The translations under genes were made by a program, and so were the position numbers. A stretch of 64,000 nt of DNA from positions 2,601,631-2,665,630 of the forward strand of contig NC_134033.1 in the NCBI RefSeq assembly GCF_964204645.1. The letters run 5' to 3'. Each line of letters starts with the position of its first letter. Position 1 is the stretch's first letter. The notes beneath the pieces are model-generated. The model searched no databases, was not told the DNA's origin, and saw only the letters and a program-made list of their open reading frames with translations. The stretch comes from Tubulanus polymorphus. Lineage: Eukaryota; Nemertea; Palaeonemertea; Tubulaniformes; Tubulanidae. Below are positions 63,426 through 64,000 of this stretch, one piece after another.

Positions 63426-63957
63426 CCACGAGTTCTACTGTAGTCATTACAGTAATATTGACAACACTGTCATGGTTCAAATATACAGATCTGTTGCGGT
63501 ATTTATTCGGGATATAGTCCCGGCTTTGATTGTAGTAACAACATCAGTGGCAACTGCTAGAATTCGCCGGGGAGGTAAAACACGTATTGGCGCCTCAGTC
63601 GGCAACAGTCGTCATAAAACTGAAACCAGTAAAACACTCCTACTAATACTTCTTGTTTATCTGGTACTAGTTCTACCATACGCTATATGTGACTGTACGG
63701 ACAAGTTGGCCAGTTTGGTGTCCTCGTTAGTGCAGAAAATTAATGGCTTCAAAATCACTTTTAGAACAACCCCCATCATTTTCTTCTTTGTTAGGATGCT
63801 GTGGAATATATTAGCCCGGATATTAACGCTTCCTCGACAGTGCGTTTTCTGCGTGAATTTCTTTATATACGTAACAACGCTGAAAGTTTTCCGACACAAA
63901 CTTGTCGGTGTTTTCCGCTGTAACTGTCGCCGAACGGTTCCGAGTCAGTCCCAGTAG
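63426..63957 (+). pseudogene. GPCR 3' fragment, copy 20
   Basis: Identical by eye to copy 5: it starts in loop 2 and keeps TM5-TM7 in frame (MVQIYRSVAVF from 63472) to SQSQ. Confidence 0.85.
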
Positions 63958-64000
63958 TCAGTGGGATAAGGCGAGATGCATTCACTATCAGTGTTGAGCG
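63946..64000 (+). repeat. tRNA-like SINE-type tail I, cut by window end
   Basis: Damaged A box TAGTCAGTGGG. The repeat continues beyond the window. Confidence 0.45.

Overview
The window looks like animal nuclear DNA, probably from a marine invertebrate. I cannot name the species. It is AT-rich and mostly non-coding. It carries intronless seven-transmembrane receptor genes, eukaryotic tRNA-Thr genes with A and B boxes, a 5'-truncated non-LTR retrotransposon, tRNA-like SINE-type repeats and a long AT microsatellite. There are no prokaryotic operons or ribosome binding sites.

The whole 64 kb is one tandem array of a single gene family: 20 copies, all on the plus strand, of a class A (rhodopsin-like) G-protein-coupled receptor of about 400 residues. 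Copy 1 is cut by the left edge (1-1041). Full-length copies start at 3829, 7028, 15055, 18306, 21573, 27819, 36032, 39816, 46118, 51384, 54647 and 57957. Two copies (10223 and 61152 from an internal Met) have a frameshift in the N-terminal repeat. Two are frameshifted pseudogenes (24704, 42927). Three are identically truncated 3' fragments (12497, 32493, 63426; the last runs to near the right edge). The membrane and cytoplasmic core is almost invariant, while the N-terminus and extracellular loops 1, 2 and 3 come in a few distinct versions combined differently from copy to copy. This fits a lineage-specific receptor expansion, plausibly chemosensory or peptide-sensing, shaped by duplication and gene conversion. 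The ligand is unknown.

Each gene is followed by a tRNA-like sequence that supplies its stop codon, then by one of two spacer types. Type A spacers (about 1.9-2.6 kb) mostly carry a tRNA-Thr(TGT) gene or pseudogene about 0.6-0.7 kb before the next receptor. Type B spacers (mostly about 2 kb) have no tRNA. Both share a core around an ATGGCGGC-like motif and a conserved block about 250-310 bp before each start codon, usually with an ATTTGCAT octamer. GA-rich tracts lie just before several genes.

Mobile DNA has reshaped the array: a LINE reverse transcriptase (29064-31366, minus) inserted exactly after a receptor stop codon, a second LINE 3' fragment (34538-34975), and a 0.65-kb repeat with a 13-bp hairpin (three copies, one inverted). 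About 6 kb at 6.9-13.07 kb recurs near-identically at 57.8-64.0 kb, exactly 50,929 bp away. That is either a very recent segmental duplication or an assembly artefact.
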